Below, piece after piece: positions 10,201 through 21,914 of a DNA stretch of 52,476 bases. Under the pieces are notes generated by a model. It had not been told where the DNA came from, ran no database searches, and was given only the letters and a program-made list of their open reading frames with translations. Position numbers and translations under genes: made by a program. Within the stretch, counting starts at the first letter, position 1; each line of letters begins with the position of its first letter. This DNA comes from Tieghemiomyces parasiticus (lineage: Eukaryota > Kickxellomycota > Dimargaritomycetes > Dimargaritales > Dimargaritaceae): positions 1 through 52,476 of the forward strand of contig JANBPT010000230.1 in assembly GCA_027575765.1 (NCBI GenBank), given 5' to 3'.

Positions 10201-13200
10201 GGGTCTATCTGCGTGGGAGCAGATAGGGCGCCGGTGGTAACGTGGCTGTTTGTGGCCGCCATTTTCACTCCTACGTGACCTCTACTCTCTATGCGGGGTG
10301 CTGGCCCATAGGCCTGCTAACAACACTATCTGCAAGACCTGTCGTCCAGGCGGGGCAATGGGTGGAAAGTGGCGGCGGATACATGCATGGCCCTTAGGAC
10401 CCTAGCCTTGTGACTATGTTGAAAAGGGGCTGCACATATGTATGCAACCCCGCAGGCCGTAATCCCGAGGCGTGACAGTTGCATAGAAACCGCAACATTT
10501 AGCAACAGCAAAGATACCCTCGCACCATATACATTGTCCTGGGGCCGGGTCATTGGGGCCGAGGCGTTATGTCATTGGCAGGCATTGGCGTGTGTGGCCT
10601 GGGTGGCCCAGCCATGCGCTCGAACCGGCGAAGTTGCTGGCTATTCAAACTCAGGCTGGTCCGGTCTTGGATGGATACGGGAATACCCGCCCACATAGCT
10701 TGGCCGAGACAGGGCCATGGCGGGCCACGGTGGTCCCATCTCGGCGAACTTTCAACGCTGCATGTTAATCAGGTACGGCTGTTCTCTCCCGGTAAGTCGG
10801 CATATGTGGTTCCATGTAACAAATCGTGAGGTTTCCATGCGGCAGAACTTGGGCGTGCCAAGTTCATCAACCCGCAGTTCGCAGCCTGGTGTTCCAGTGG
10901 ACAGCTACATAGATGCGATTCCTGGCGCATTACTCACACATGCGCACTCACATTGAGCATATACATCTTTTTGAGTCGGGTGGCACAGACGACTCACGAT
11001 ACAATCTCCGAATAAACGGTTTCGACCGGGGGGTGTTTTTTATTTTTATTTTTTTCGGGCTTACAGTCCCTAGCAGGTGGGTGGCTAATAGACTACGTAT
11101 AGCGATCAGACTGAGCAGTGCACTGTGGATTGTGAGGTTACAGATCAACCCAGCTCATACAACAAGGCTCCCCAGCAACAGTAGGCGGGCTGGGAGGCTA
11201 CTCCCACCCTGGACCCGAAATATCCGAGAATCTAGCCGTGGTGTCATGATGCATTATCACATGGAGTCAGTCCCTTCAAAGGCGTACGGTTCGATGCAGG
11301 CAGTCGGCGGCACAAGCGTGCACGACGGTGGAAGGCGGGGAAAGCTGGTGGTACATCCGGACCTACCGGCCAACGTGTGGGCCGGCTTGGCGCCCCACGC
11401 CCAACGCTTGGGACACTGGGGATTGGTTCGATTCGAGCGAGCTAGACACGCGCCTTTCGTTGGTTCGGCTGCCATCTAGCTTACGGGTCTACCCACGACC
11501 GCCCATTCCTTATTGGCTAGGACACCAGAAAGAGAACCCCGGTCTGTCTGCGGGGTTCGCATGGTTGGCCAAAGTCCCGCCCGGCTGACGGTTATGGAAA
11601 ACTTGGCTCCCCGTATAGGCAGTGGGAGAAAGGTAAGGAATATAGTAGAGGTTTTCTCGGAAATGCAGGCATTTAATAGTGTGAGGCACAGCCGTCGGAA
11701 AAATAGAGGCGGAAGGACGGGGGGCAGGTGAAACCTAGCGCCAAACCACCCGCCAACGTGCGCGGTCCAGGGGTTCCGCCATTGAGCGATGGGCCCTCCC
11801 CAAAAAGGAAGAACGGAGACCTTCGCGTTCGTCCGAACGGGTGGACCTGCCCTGGCAGCTGGGTGCCGCGCTGGCGCGAGCTTTCCCTCAGCCACCCTTT
11901 CGCCTTCTTCCTGTCCCAGCATCCCAGGGTGGGTTTGCTCTAGTACCCAGTTAGACGGGATACTGAGTGGTGGTGATTACAGAGGTGTCGGCGGGTGGAA
12001 ACTTGTTAATGGCCAACTGGGAAGGGGCTGTAGAAACGGTATTCATTCGGCGGGTGGCGCCTAATTAGGACCCTCTTGCCCTGCGTGATCGGTATGAGGG
12101 GTGGGGCACTCGTCAGCCTACCTGGGGCTGACCCTGCCGCCACCCCTCTCCTCAAGACACCCTCGTCGTGCTAATTATTCACGAGTCGCTCCCTGTACCG
12201 GGCATGGTCCTCAATCGATACGATCAAGGTCCTCGTAGGATAACCTAAATGGTGGTATGGTTCTCTTCCCCGGAGGCATATCACGTCAGAGTGTGGACAG
12301 TGTTGGATTGCCGTACTAAACACACCGTTTGAAGCCCGCTTCTATTTTTAAAGACACCGTCGATCAGGCGACGACAGGTGGTAAGCCGGTGCGGGCGCTT
12401 ACTGTGCTCGGTTACGTTGTACTTTGAGTGGGATGGCGATTCCAATTGGGGTCAAAGGCCCGCAAAATCGAGGGTGATTGGTTCGGGGCAGCGCAACTCA
12501 GCCGTGGTGGTAATCGATCCACGCCGTTTTGCTTACGTGCCCGCCTTAGCCATAACCGTGCCAGTCGTCGCAGAGGGCGAACTTCCGTATCACTAGTGTG
12601 GCCTTTGGGCGGTTTAAAAAAGGTGAGAACTCCATTCGTCACCACTTTGGAAGACATGGTGGCTGCACGTATCCCTGCAGTGTAACGATTTTGTGAATAG
12701 TAGTGGTGAAGCGACTAGGGAGGCGAAGGGCGAGCTGGTGACGTTTGGCCAGTGGATCAGTGTGCCTCCCCCCGGTTTGGTAATGAGCGCACCCAGTAGT
12801 GTGCTACATGAATGCCAACAATGCCTGGATCATAACATTTTATCGGCCAGATTACGGAAAGCCCATCCGACCTCAACAATTCGATGAGATGATGTCTCCG
12901 CCAGTGGGATACTTTGTTATTGTTGACACTTTGCCTAGACGGGTACCGCCTTGAGTGATCAGCCCCTAGTGCCGTAGAAGGAGGGGAGGGAGGAACAATG
13001 GACGAGGGTGAGGGTGTGGGTGTGCGATCCAGGGGCCTCCTTTCCTGTGCTTCTGAGGAAACTCCAACCAATCCCCCCAAACTAACTGGCGATCAGCCTA
13101 ACCAGGGCGCATGCAAGCTCAAGGTCTTCCGCTCCGATTTTGCCGTTAGCGGTGGGTGTTGACGGATCCTAAGCGACCGTTGGTTACTATCGAAATCAAA

Positions 13201-14418
13201 ACAACGATAGTGACGGCTGAGCGAGCACGGTGTGGGGGTAGGGCAATCTACCGGGACTTCCAGCAACTGGTACCAACTTGGGGTATCAGCCGTTCATACT
13301 AAGCAATGCATCCCTGGCCCATTTAAGACCACGTAGGGCGACCCCAAATGGCCTAGTGTCCCGGTTCTCGTGCCAGATAATGCCTTGCACACCGTGCCGA
13401 CCCTCGGCTAGGTTAATAAGCGAAGTCGAGCATGCCGACTGTGGTATCGGCTGTGATGTAGTGGCAGTACCTGGCGCCGATACACGCCTTGGGCTGGGAG
13501 GGGGCGGCGTCGTTAATCCATAGCTGTCAGACTACACATTCCAGAGCACATAATTTACTGCAAATGACTAGGCCCAATTCAGAATGGCTATCTACCGGCG
13601 CGGTCCGCTGATCGGGGTGCGAATCTTGGTAAGACTGGCAAAATGTTAAAAGGGACCCTGCAACCCAAGTTATGAGCACCATCATGTTCAGTAGTACCCA
13701 ACTCGAACCTTGGGACCAACTAGGCCGACGGATACCATATCTACTTGAATATTAAGGCTGTAAAACAATGCCAAATCGGGAGGAGAGACCGTAGCCATGC
13801 CAAAAAATCTCAGTTAGCAACCCACTTCTCATTTGCCAAGGGCGAAGGCAGCCGGCGCTGTCAGCAGCTAATAGGTCGAAGGCTGACCGGTTAGCCGGAA
13901 TTAACCCCACCGGATTATGACACGCCCAGCGAACTCGTTCCAACCTCTTTGAATCGTTCGGATATACGCCTGTGGAATGCTCCCTATGAAGCGCAACTAT
14001 ACAAGGCGGGTTCAGTACTCTATCGTCCAAGGACTTAACTTTAGGCTATGGGCGTATTTTTTTTTTCTTCTCTAGACACCACACCAATACCTACTCCCAG
14101 TCCACTCTACCCCACCGGTGCGGGGTTCTGGGGAAGGAGAGGTCCCGTGGCATGCGAACATAAACGTGGTTATGGATCCCCGCCAACTCTCGTCACCCGT
14201 GATTTCCTTTGGTTCATCAGCCACGTACACAAACTCTGTCGGACATTATCGAATACTGCTCATGTTTACATCTCCTATCCGTTCCCCACCCTAATTATTT
14301 CCCGTCATTCCACATACCATATTCCCTGGTCCCCCTAGTGGCACCATCGCACCAGCCCCGTCTCATTCGATCCTAACACCTTACTCCCACCGTCTAGCGG
14401 GCATCTCGTCGACTCGCA
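7204..14418. other. Long gene-poor region, purine-rich on the + strand in its first part
   Basis: I find no convincing coding region in 7.2 kb. From about 7250 to 9830 the + strand is markedly G/A-rich, so the - strand reading into the LRR-RhoGEF gene is C/T-rich, as leaders of other genes here are on a smaller scale. This may be an extended promoter or leader. A GA repeat lies at 9655-9699, a T-rich tract at 11033-11058 and another T run at 14057-14066. The longest frame (10913-11479, +) has no recognisable domain and no signs of splicing, so I do not call it. The last 350 bases before 14419 are pyrimidine-rich and probably form the promoter of the next gene. Confidence 0.45.
9655..9699. repeat. 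GA-rich simple repeat
   Basis: Perfect GA dinucleotides at the left, degenerating into GGGA/GGA purine runs; part of the wider purine-rich stretch. Confidence 0.65.
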
Positions 14419-17400
14419 ATGACCGACGAGGACCGGACCGCACGTGCGAGTAAGGGGCGCAAGAAGCGTCAGGCCGCGAGTCAGCCGTACTCCAAGCCCA
14501 GCGCCTTGACGGTACGTACACCAAAACAGGTTCGCGCTCTTGCATTTTACGTGCACATAACATGCAGAAGCTATCGAGTGGACCCAGCTCCAGCTGGGCC
14601 AGACTGACCGATTACTGGGTCGCCGGGGTAACCTGGAAGAAAAACGATTCAGCACCGAGTAGCGGAAATGCTCAATTGTATACTGTAGGGAGGCCGCTAG
14701 GTTCGCTCCTTATGACCTACATGCACAACTGATGTATTAATTAGCCATACCATCCTTGATGTTTTTGTAATCCTCGGCTCCTCCCCTACCAGCGACGCAC
14801 CGAACTCCGAGCCGAACCCGCCGCCAGCCCGCTCCAGACGGGGTCCGAACGTATAGGGCAGACGGTGCTGGACATTATACGATTCGTGGCCACCCCCATC
14901 ATGTCGCGCTTCACGCCGTCACGACGGACAGGGGACACCTTTGAAGTGCCGTGGAACTATAACGGTGATGATGCGGACGGCAAGGCCATCGCACCGGCTT
15001 CCCCAACACCACGGGCGCGGGTCGGCGACACTCTGCCGTCTCTGACGGAAGCGATCGCACCGCTAACTGACAGCGGCACCAACAAGAAGGCGAATCACCA
15101 ATTGTCGGACCTGTCGGCAGCTAAGCCAAAGCGCCCCCGCACCCGCCGATCCGCCTCGCTGGAGCTGGCCGAGGCGACAGCCGCGAGCAGTGGTGGGAAC
15201 GACCAACGCCGATTACCGCCCTCAGCTGCGGAGGTGACTACAGCTGACCCCAAAGGACCGGCGGGGGCAGAAAAAGGCACCACAACCGGTCGCACAAAGT
15301 CCAAATCACGCAAGAAGAAACCCAAGAAGCGGATCCCAATCACTGCCGAGCCTCGCGTGACCCGCAGCAAAACCGCAGTAACTCGGTCTAGCTCGATTGA
15401 AGGTAATATCGACGAGTCCCGTCCCATGCCAGCCCATCCGTCGGCCCTGTCCAGCCGGGCAACGTCCCCACACCGGATCACTGGGTCCGACGGTGAACTG
15501 AGTCACGACGACACGGCTTCACTGCCGTCATGCCACTCGTCGCTGGTACCGGAGCCTCCGGCGTCCCGCCAGACTTCCCTGTCGCCGATCTTAGGGCCCG
15601 TCCCGGAACAAAATCCGGAAGCTGATACGGTGGAGGAGGAGGAGACGGCTATTGTAAGCCAGGCTATGGATATCCTCTTCCACGCTTCGCTGCCGGCAGC
15701 TTCGGACCATAGTGACGCCGAGGTGCCGTTGCACGACGGGTACGAATCACCTCGGGCCGCTGACCTTGACGGTAGCGGTGATGACGGTGCCATGGATGCC
15801 GAGGAAACCGCCGTGAAAATTGTCACCACCCGCATCACCGAGACAGTCGTGGCGTTCGGTACGTCCGAGCGCGATTGTGCTGAGATGCCCTCGCGCCTGA
15901 CCCCGTCGCCCCCGCCGGCCACACGTACCCGTAGCGCTAGCAGGCGGAATTCCCTCGCCCCGGCGTTCTCCACACCCACTGAAGAAGACAGCCCGGTAGC
16001 TGTGTCACAGCTGCCGAGTCCCCCGGTCCGAACCGTATCCACTGTGGAAATCCAGACTGACCCCGAGTCAGTGCCGAGCCGGGTGGCCGAGGCCACCCAA
16101 ACGGATCTGGAGACGAAAGTTTCAACCCCGCCCGCACCCCAGCGGGTCACGGAAGCCACTCAAACTGACCCGGAGCCCGAAGCCGACCCGGACACCGTCT
16201 CGTTTGTGCCCCTCCCGCAGCGCCGTCCACTCCTACGCAAGGTGACCCAGCCGGCTGTCTTCCACAGCCCGCGGCCGGCCAAGGTCCAAATGCACAACTA
16301 CTCGCCGCGTTCCGAAGTGCTCAATAAGACTCTAGCCCGTTTCTTTGAGGAAAAGGGTGGGGATCCGCTTAGCCGCGAGGAGCTGCAGGACTGTCTGCGT
16401 ATCATGCGCCACAGCAGTGCTACCTCTCCGCCTAGGGCGGCCGGGGAGCGACCGCTCCCCGCGTCTGGGCCGTTGGCCACTGCGACTACCAACGCTAACA
16501 CCACCACCCCCTGGGAGGCGCCCCCGTCGTCTGCGATGGGGGAGTCACCCTCGCCTCCTCCCTCTTTACGCTCGTCCAGTGTCACTGCAGAGGTACCCGC
16601 AAGCCCGTCCTCCACGCGCTCGACCCGTCGATACTCGGCCCTATCGGGTCCGCTTCTTAACGAGTCGGATTTAGCGCCCGCCCAGCAGGCCAAAGCCAAC
16701 TCACTGGCCTCTCCCAACCGCCGACGCACCCTGGGTTATGCCGGGTCCGGGTTCAGTCCGCGCGCGAAGCCGTACCAGACTGCGCCTCATCCGGCGCGGG
16801 CGAGCTTGGGTAGCGGTAGCGGCGCCGGTGTCGAAAAAAATAACCATGCGACCGGTGGGCCAATGCGTAGTACTCGCGGTTTGCGGTCTGCCCTGCTGGT
16901 AAGCCGTGCTAACCGGCCCATCTTGCGTGACATTATGTCTGCGGCTGCCAAGCCCACGGGGCGTGAGACTGCCACACCCCCGGGCTCTAGTGCAGCACAT
17001 CCATCCCCACCCTCGCTGGTCGGGTGGAAGGCTCCATTGAGCCGGTCCGGGGCTGCTACCCCACGGGACGCGCCGGTGGCCACTGGGCTGACTTTCACCG
17101 TCACCGAACAGACGGCCACCCCTCCGCCGCCACCGTTCGCTCTGCGGACCCCATCCTCCTCTATCGCCCCTACGCCTACTAGCGCCATTGCCGCCACGAC
17201 TGGTGCCAACGCCCCTGGCCCTGTGGCGGCCACCCCGCCGCAGTCCCTGACCTCCCTCAAGTTGCTCGACATTCTGGGCGAGATGCCCGACCGTTCTCCC
17301 CAGGGTCCGACTAGCTCATCCCCACTGTCGCTCGGCCGCCTTAAATTCCAGTCCTCTGCCAGCCCGGCCGTTAAACGGGCTCGGGAATCGATAAAGCAGA

Positions 17401-19232
17401 ATGGTGCCTCAACCGCCACGGCGGATAAAACCGGTGGGACTGAGGCGGACAAGGAATCAACCGTAGCCACCGCTAGCTTTATCAATCCATACTCGCTCTA
17501 CACGCCCATCAAGTTGCGCAATACGGCCCGGGATCGGACGCCGGCGGTGGGGCCCGCGAAAAAGTCGGCCAAGTCGTCGAAAGCGGCCTCGGCCGCCTCC
17601 AACACCTTACATGCCGGATCCACTCCGGCCCGGTCGCACTCGGACACCGCTGACCTACAGCCCGTAGCAGCTGTGCCACCGCTCGAGTTGCTTCGGCAGA
17701 CTGCGCCCGACAACTTCCCATCCGAAAAGGCTTTGCCCCCGTATCAGCTCCCGGCGACGGAGACGACGATGGTAATGGATAGGTCTTCGACTTCCGGGTC
17801 GGAAGACGTGACCCCCGAACCGACACCCCTACCCAAGCGTACCGCCCCAGGCTTTAGCGACTTTTCAGCATCGGCAGATCGGCCGGTCATGTCGCTGGCC
17901 GATGCTCGCCGCGACGCCGAGCTGCCTTCTTCACCGTCGTCGACCAAGACATTAACCCCCGAATCCGAATCTCAATGCGCAGCCAAGGTGGATGAGAGCA
18001 AGTCACTGTCGGCTATACCGTCATTCAGCTTTAAGCCACCGTCCAGCTTCGCGGCGTCACTGTTATCCCCGATGGAACCGGCCGCTTCGGCTGCATGGTC
18101 GGTAAAGAAGGGAGCGGACGAGACTGACCTGCCGGGGTTTACATTCCCGCTGGCCCCGGCTTTTGGCAGCACCGGCAACAAGTCTGGACCCGGCAACCCG
18201 GTTTCTGGGGACTCCGGTACCATGGTTTGCGACCCTGAAAACCTCGCACCAGGCTCCGCTAGCCTCTGGCCGTCCAGGTCCCGCTCGGTGACCCCAGTCG
18301 ACCCGACATCATCTTCTCCTGTCGCTGTCATCACCACCACCACCACCACCACCACTACCGCCGAGACCAACGTGACGACCGCGTTGCCACCCTTGGGCGG
18401 CGGGAAGGATATCGCCCCCGAATTTATTTTCCCAGCATTGCCTCAGTCTCAGAAACTTCACGTTGACGCTCTGGGCTTATCCACCGCGCACGAGGCCGGC
18501 GTGCAGGCCCTGGCGCAGGAGTTGCGGAACGCCAACAAAGACACGCTACCCATGTTCACGTTCCCGGATGTGCCGACGTCCGCGGTGACGGTAGACACCT
18601 TGAAAACCATTCCAAAGACTTTAGCTACCCCGTCGTCGTCGGCCACTGGAGCCACTGACGGTTGGGCTGGACTCGGTTTCAAGCCAGCGGGATTGAAGAC
18701 CGGCGAATGGAAATGCGGTACGTGCGGGATTGTGAGCCAGGCCAAGGACTCCAAATGTATTGTGTGCGAGGCCCCGCGTCCGTCGGAGGCGGCAAGCGCT
18801 TTTACGGCAACGTTGGCCCCCTCCTCAATCGCCGTTTCCGTCACTACCACTACCACTACTACTACTACTACTACTACTGCCCCCACCACCATGTCTTCGT
18901 GGGCTGACATTGGGTTTAAAATTCCCGCGCTCCAGCCCGGCCAGTGGAAATGCGGTACATGCAGTGTCGTTAACAAGTCCGAGACAGCGAAATGCATCGT
19001 GTGTGAGGCTTCTAAGCCCGTTAGTGCTGGTACGGGCACTTCCGTAGCACCCGCAGCGACATCGCCGCCCGCTTCCACCGCCGCCGCCGCTGCCGCCACC
19101 TCGTCATCTTGGGCCGATATTGGATTCAAGCTACCCGGGCTTATGGAAGGCCAGTGGAAGTGCGGCACTTGTGGTATTGTCAACGAGGCCAAGTTTAATA
19201 AGTGCTTGGTGTGTGAAGCATCTAAGCCTTAA
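14419..19232 (+). CDS. Protein with three RanBP2-type zinc fingers, probably a Nup153-like nuclear-basket nucleoporin (spliced)
   Basis: Proposed exons are 14419-14511 and 14793-19232, giving 1510 residues. Exon 1 (MTDEDRTARASKGRKKRQ...) ends at a GTACGT donor. The 281-nt intron has a TATTAAT branch-like site and ends in CTACCAG after a pyrimidine tract. A second in-phase acceptor at 14859-14861 is possible, and an ATG at 14901 would start an unspliced model. The N-terminus is basic, then amphipathic (VLDIIRFVATPIMSRF). A very long Ser/Thr/Pro-rich disordered body follows. Three C-terminal fingers carry W-K-C-x2-C-x10-C-x2-C (GEWKCGTCGIV, GQWKCGTCSVV, GQWKCGTCGIV), each preceded by GWAGLGFK or SWADIGFK. 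Such fingers bind Ran in Nup153 and RNA or ubiquitin in other proteins. ACC and ACT repeats code for poly-Thr near 18331-18360 and 18843-18880. FG repeats are essentially absent, so the nucleoporin assignment is an inference. Confidence 0.75.
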
Positions 19233-20540
19233 ACTCTTCTCCCTCCCCTTGCCCCTATCCCTCGCCTTGGTTATATCCCGCGGTTCAGTTAGGGGTGGTA
19301 CGAGAGGCAGAAGGAGTAGAGTAGACGTATCTCAGGCCTTCTTTCTGGATACTGATCAATCCCTCCGATCCTTCCCTCCTGTGTCCTGCTTATAAGATGG
19401 CCGTTCCTAAGCGGATATAGGCCGACCAGACGACCCGCTAATATCCATGCAAGCTTTTTTTTTTGTTTTTAAACGATGCCATTTGACTACACCGAATTTC
19501 TAATGTGTGATACGTTTCAACGCTCCCGTACCATCTTAATAGTGGTCCCTGAGCTGGATCTTCATAAATGCTTTCCGTGTTACAACCGGATAACTAAAGA
19601 GCCCAATGTGTAGTCCTCAATCTAACAATGTGCCCTGTGCTAGAAACTGGTCAAGTGGAAGCAACGGGAGAGACCAGAGGAGGGGGGGGTGGCAAACCAC
19701 TAGCCCCTACTATGAAGCTGACGATCATCACTACCGCCCAGCCCCCGATTAAAATAGTCGGGATTGTCAGATTGATGCCCTGAGAGGGTCCAACAACCTC
19801 AGTGGCACCCGACTCAAAAGATTTCGCGGCGCTCTGTTGATTAGAACAAACGGCACCGTTCCACTTCCGTAAATAAATAATCATACAGGACCTTATTCTT
19901 GATTTTACACCGACATGATCGGTTAGCGGTTGGCTCTGGAACCTCTAGGTAAATTTGAGCTCTCCATTACGCCACCTGATGCCTTTGGTTCCGGGTTTTT
20001 GTCCCAGTAGCCGGTGGTTTGCGGTGGCTTCCCCTGTGAATGGGCCTGTTTACCTCTGGTGTACATCCCTTCCAAATCAGCCAAGAGTTTAGTGGGGCGG
20101 ATTGATGGATTGACACTATAGTCACCAGCCGCTAAGTCTCCAGAAGAGGTCAAGTACACAGGCGAGAGTAAAGGAAGCTGAAACTAAAGGCACTGCGGTC
20201 TCATCCAGTGGCCACTGTGACTGCATATGGCGGTCGGCGAAGGAAGGAAATTTGCGTTCCAGCTGGGAACCACGCAGATAAGTGTATAAATATAAGAAGT
20301 TTGCTCCGGCGTTGTACCAGTTTTCCTTGCCCCACCTCACATTAATATACGGTCTGTATCCCCCATCGTCTCCATTCCCTTTTCTGATCATATTGGCTCT
20401 ATTCGCCGCACTTCCTCCCCATTTTAACCCAACCCTTCCGTTTCGTACCTAGCCGGTTCCCCTTGGACACCTTTCCAGGTGACCGACCATTAGCAAACGC
20501 TGCAACGCACCTACCCTGTACTACCAACAGTCCATTGGTC
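19233..20540. other. Intergenic; possible fragments on the - strand
   Basis: Contains the 3' flank of the zinc-finger gene and the 5' flank of the orphan gene at 20541. Three adjacent - strand frames (20391-20122, 20159-19923, 19884-19651) are open for 77-89 codons each. The last contains a transmembrane-like segment (TIPTILIGGWAVVMIVSFIV). They may be pieces of a small membrane-protein gene, but I could not join them through convincing splice sites. Confidence 0.3.
20285..20294 (+). promoter_or_regulatory. Possible TATA element of the orphan gene at 20541
   Basis: TATAAATATA lies about 250 nt before the ATG at 20541. The distance is longer than for the two secreted-protein promoters, so this is tentative. 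Confidence 0.2.
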
Positions 20541-21914
20541 ATGACCGCTACGCCCCTCGACCAGCACACCCGGTGCGCTCTGGTTCTGTTTGGCCTGATA
20601 ATGTACGGCGCCCTCTACGACGGCAGCGAGTGCCTACTTCACTTTGCGCCGGACCATTTCTATGCCACCTATTTCCGGGGGGACCGAGTTCTCGCCCGGT
20701 TTAAGGGCGAGGCACTTAACATTGTCCCTTGGTACGAAGACGATCCGTACGGTATTCAAGAGGGCGATGGAAATGAGAAACATGACTCCCCGGAACGAAA
20801 CCGACCGTGTCGGGCCTCGGCCCGGCAGTGGACACGGTGTTTCTGGAAACATTGGCCGCGACCGCCGCACCCGGAGGATCAGGAACACGGCGAGTCACCC
20901 GTCGTCAACGTTACACCCACCTTGCCCGTCTCGACCCAGACGCCCACGTCGGTGCCGACTCCCGTCACTGGGGTCGAGGGTGGCGAGGCGCCAGGTGTTG
21001 ACTTGCTTAGTGATGCTAGTGTCGACAGGGAAGAAGACGAGGACGAAAGTGGCGATGACGACGACAACGATAGTGAAGAGCTCCCGACATCAACTTCAAG
21101 TCCCGCCAAACCCGCACTGGCAGACCATACGCAAGGATCCTCGATCACCTTGAACCATTCCGACATTGAAATTATGATGCAGGTGATGGCCGATTGTAGT
21201 TACGACAAATATCTATCGCCTACATTCTGCGGCGATTTCTTGTCGTATTCGGGCGAGTTCTCGGTTCCCGAAAACCCGGAAGCGGCAATATTAGGCCTTG
21301 AACCTATACCAGAAGTCGAAGACTATTTAGAAACGATAGCTACGGAGAACATCGTCGGCGACAACCATTCCTACAACGTGCAGAACCCCATTAGTGTCAC
21401 CTCTCCGCAACTTATCGGCGTGGACGTGAAAGGGACGGTTGAACCAATTCCCGAGTCCATACCTGTCCCTGAAGTTAAAACACCCGAGGCGCCACTGGCC
21501 CCGCTCCAGCCTGTAGGTCCAGTCACTTTATCCATTACACCTTCACCTTCGCCATCCACACCGAACCCTTCAAGCAGTCGTAAGAGAAAACACGACGCCG
21601 CTTTTACCGCCACTACCTCCGCCGACGCCTTCACTTACGTGATATGCGAGGAAATAATTAACTCACCGGCTCAAAGGCCCACTCTGAGCCACGACGACAT
21701 GGCTAATCTCTCATCCATATTTGAGTTGGTCCGCTCCAATGACGACCTCGTGGCGTTGCTGCGAAAGATTCCCCAGTTTAACAATTGGGTGCTGCAGGTG
21801 GGAAGCCAGCAGCGGTGGCAGTTCCGCCAGGCACAGTATGGAAACCGTGGAGTTGATGCCGAGGATCGACCTGTCAAGTTCGTCGCGTTGTGGCTATCCA
21901 GAATCATTTGCTGA
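20541..21914 (+). CDS. Orphan acidic protein of unknown function
   Basis: A 457-codon frame starts at the ATG at 20541 (the frame is open 26 codons further upstream, but without an ATG) and ends in TGA at 21912-21914. An AATAAA follows 73 nt after the stop, which supports a real transcript. The N-terminus has a hydrophobic stretch (CALVLFGLIMYGALYDG) and a folded-looking aromatic block (LLHFAPDHFYATYFRGDRVL). The middle is Pro/Thr-rich with an acidic run (EEDEDESGDDDDNDSEE) and a basic patch, RKRKHD, that could be a nuclear signal. The last ~90 residues look helical (LSSIFELVRSNDDLVALLRK). I do not recognise a family, and location is unclear: the hydrophobic stretch suggests a membrane, the basic patch a nucleus. 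Confidence 0.55.
   Translation: MTATPLDQHTRCALVLFGLIMYGALYDGSECLLHFAPDHFYATYFRGDRVLARFKGEALNIVPWYEDDPYGIQEGDGNEKHDSPERNRPCRASARQWTRCFWKHWPRPPHPEDQEHGESPVVNVTPTLPVSTQTPTSVPTPVTGVEGGEAPGVDLLSDASVDREEDEDESGDDDDNDSEELPTSTSSPAKPALADHTQGSSITLNHSDIEIMMQVMADCSYDKYLSPTFCGDFLSYSGEFSVPENPEAAILGLEPIPEVEDYLETIATENIVGDNHSYNVQNPISVTSPQLIGVDVKGTVEPIPESIPVPEVKTPEAPLAPLQPVGPVTLSITPSPSPSTPNPSSSRKRKHDAAFTATTSADAFTYVICEEIINSPAQRPTLSHDDMANLSSIFELVRSNDDLVALLRKIPQFNNWVLQVGSQQRWQFRQAQYGNRGVDAEDRPVKFVALWLSRIIC

Noticed and set aside
10913..11479. 188-codon frame on the + strand in the gene-poor region
   Set aside because: No domain, no signal peptide despite hydrophobic stretches, no promoter or polyA signal, and it overlaps another open frame on the opposite strand. 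A chance frame in GC-rich DNA is more likely.
18458..19192. 244-codon - strand frame opposite the zinc fingers
   Set aside because: It is the antisense of a repeated, conserved coding module; the poly-Val run is the complement of the poly-Thr codons.
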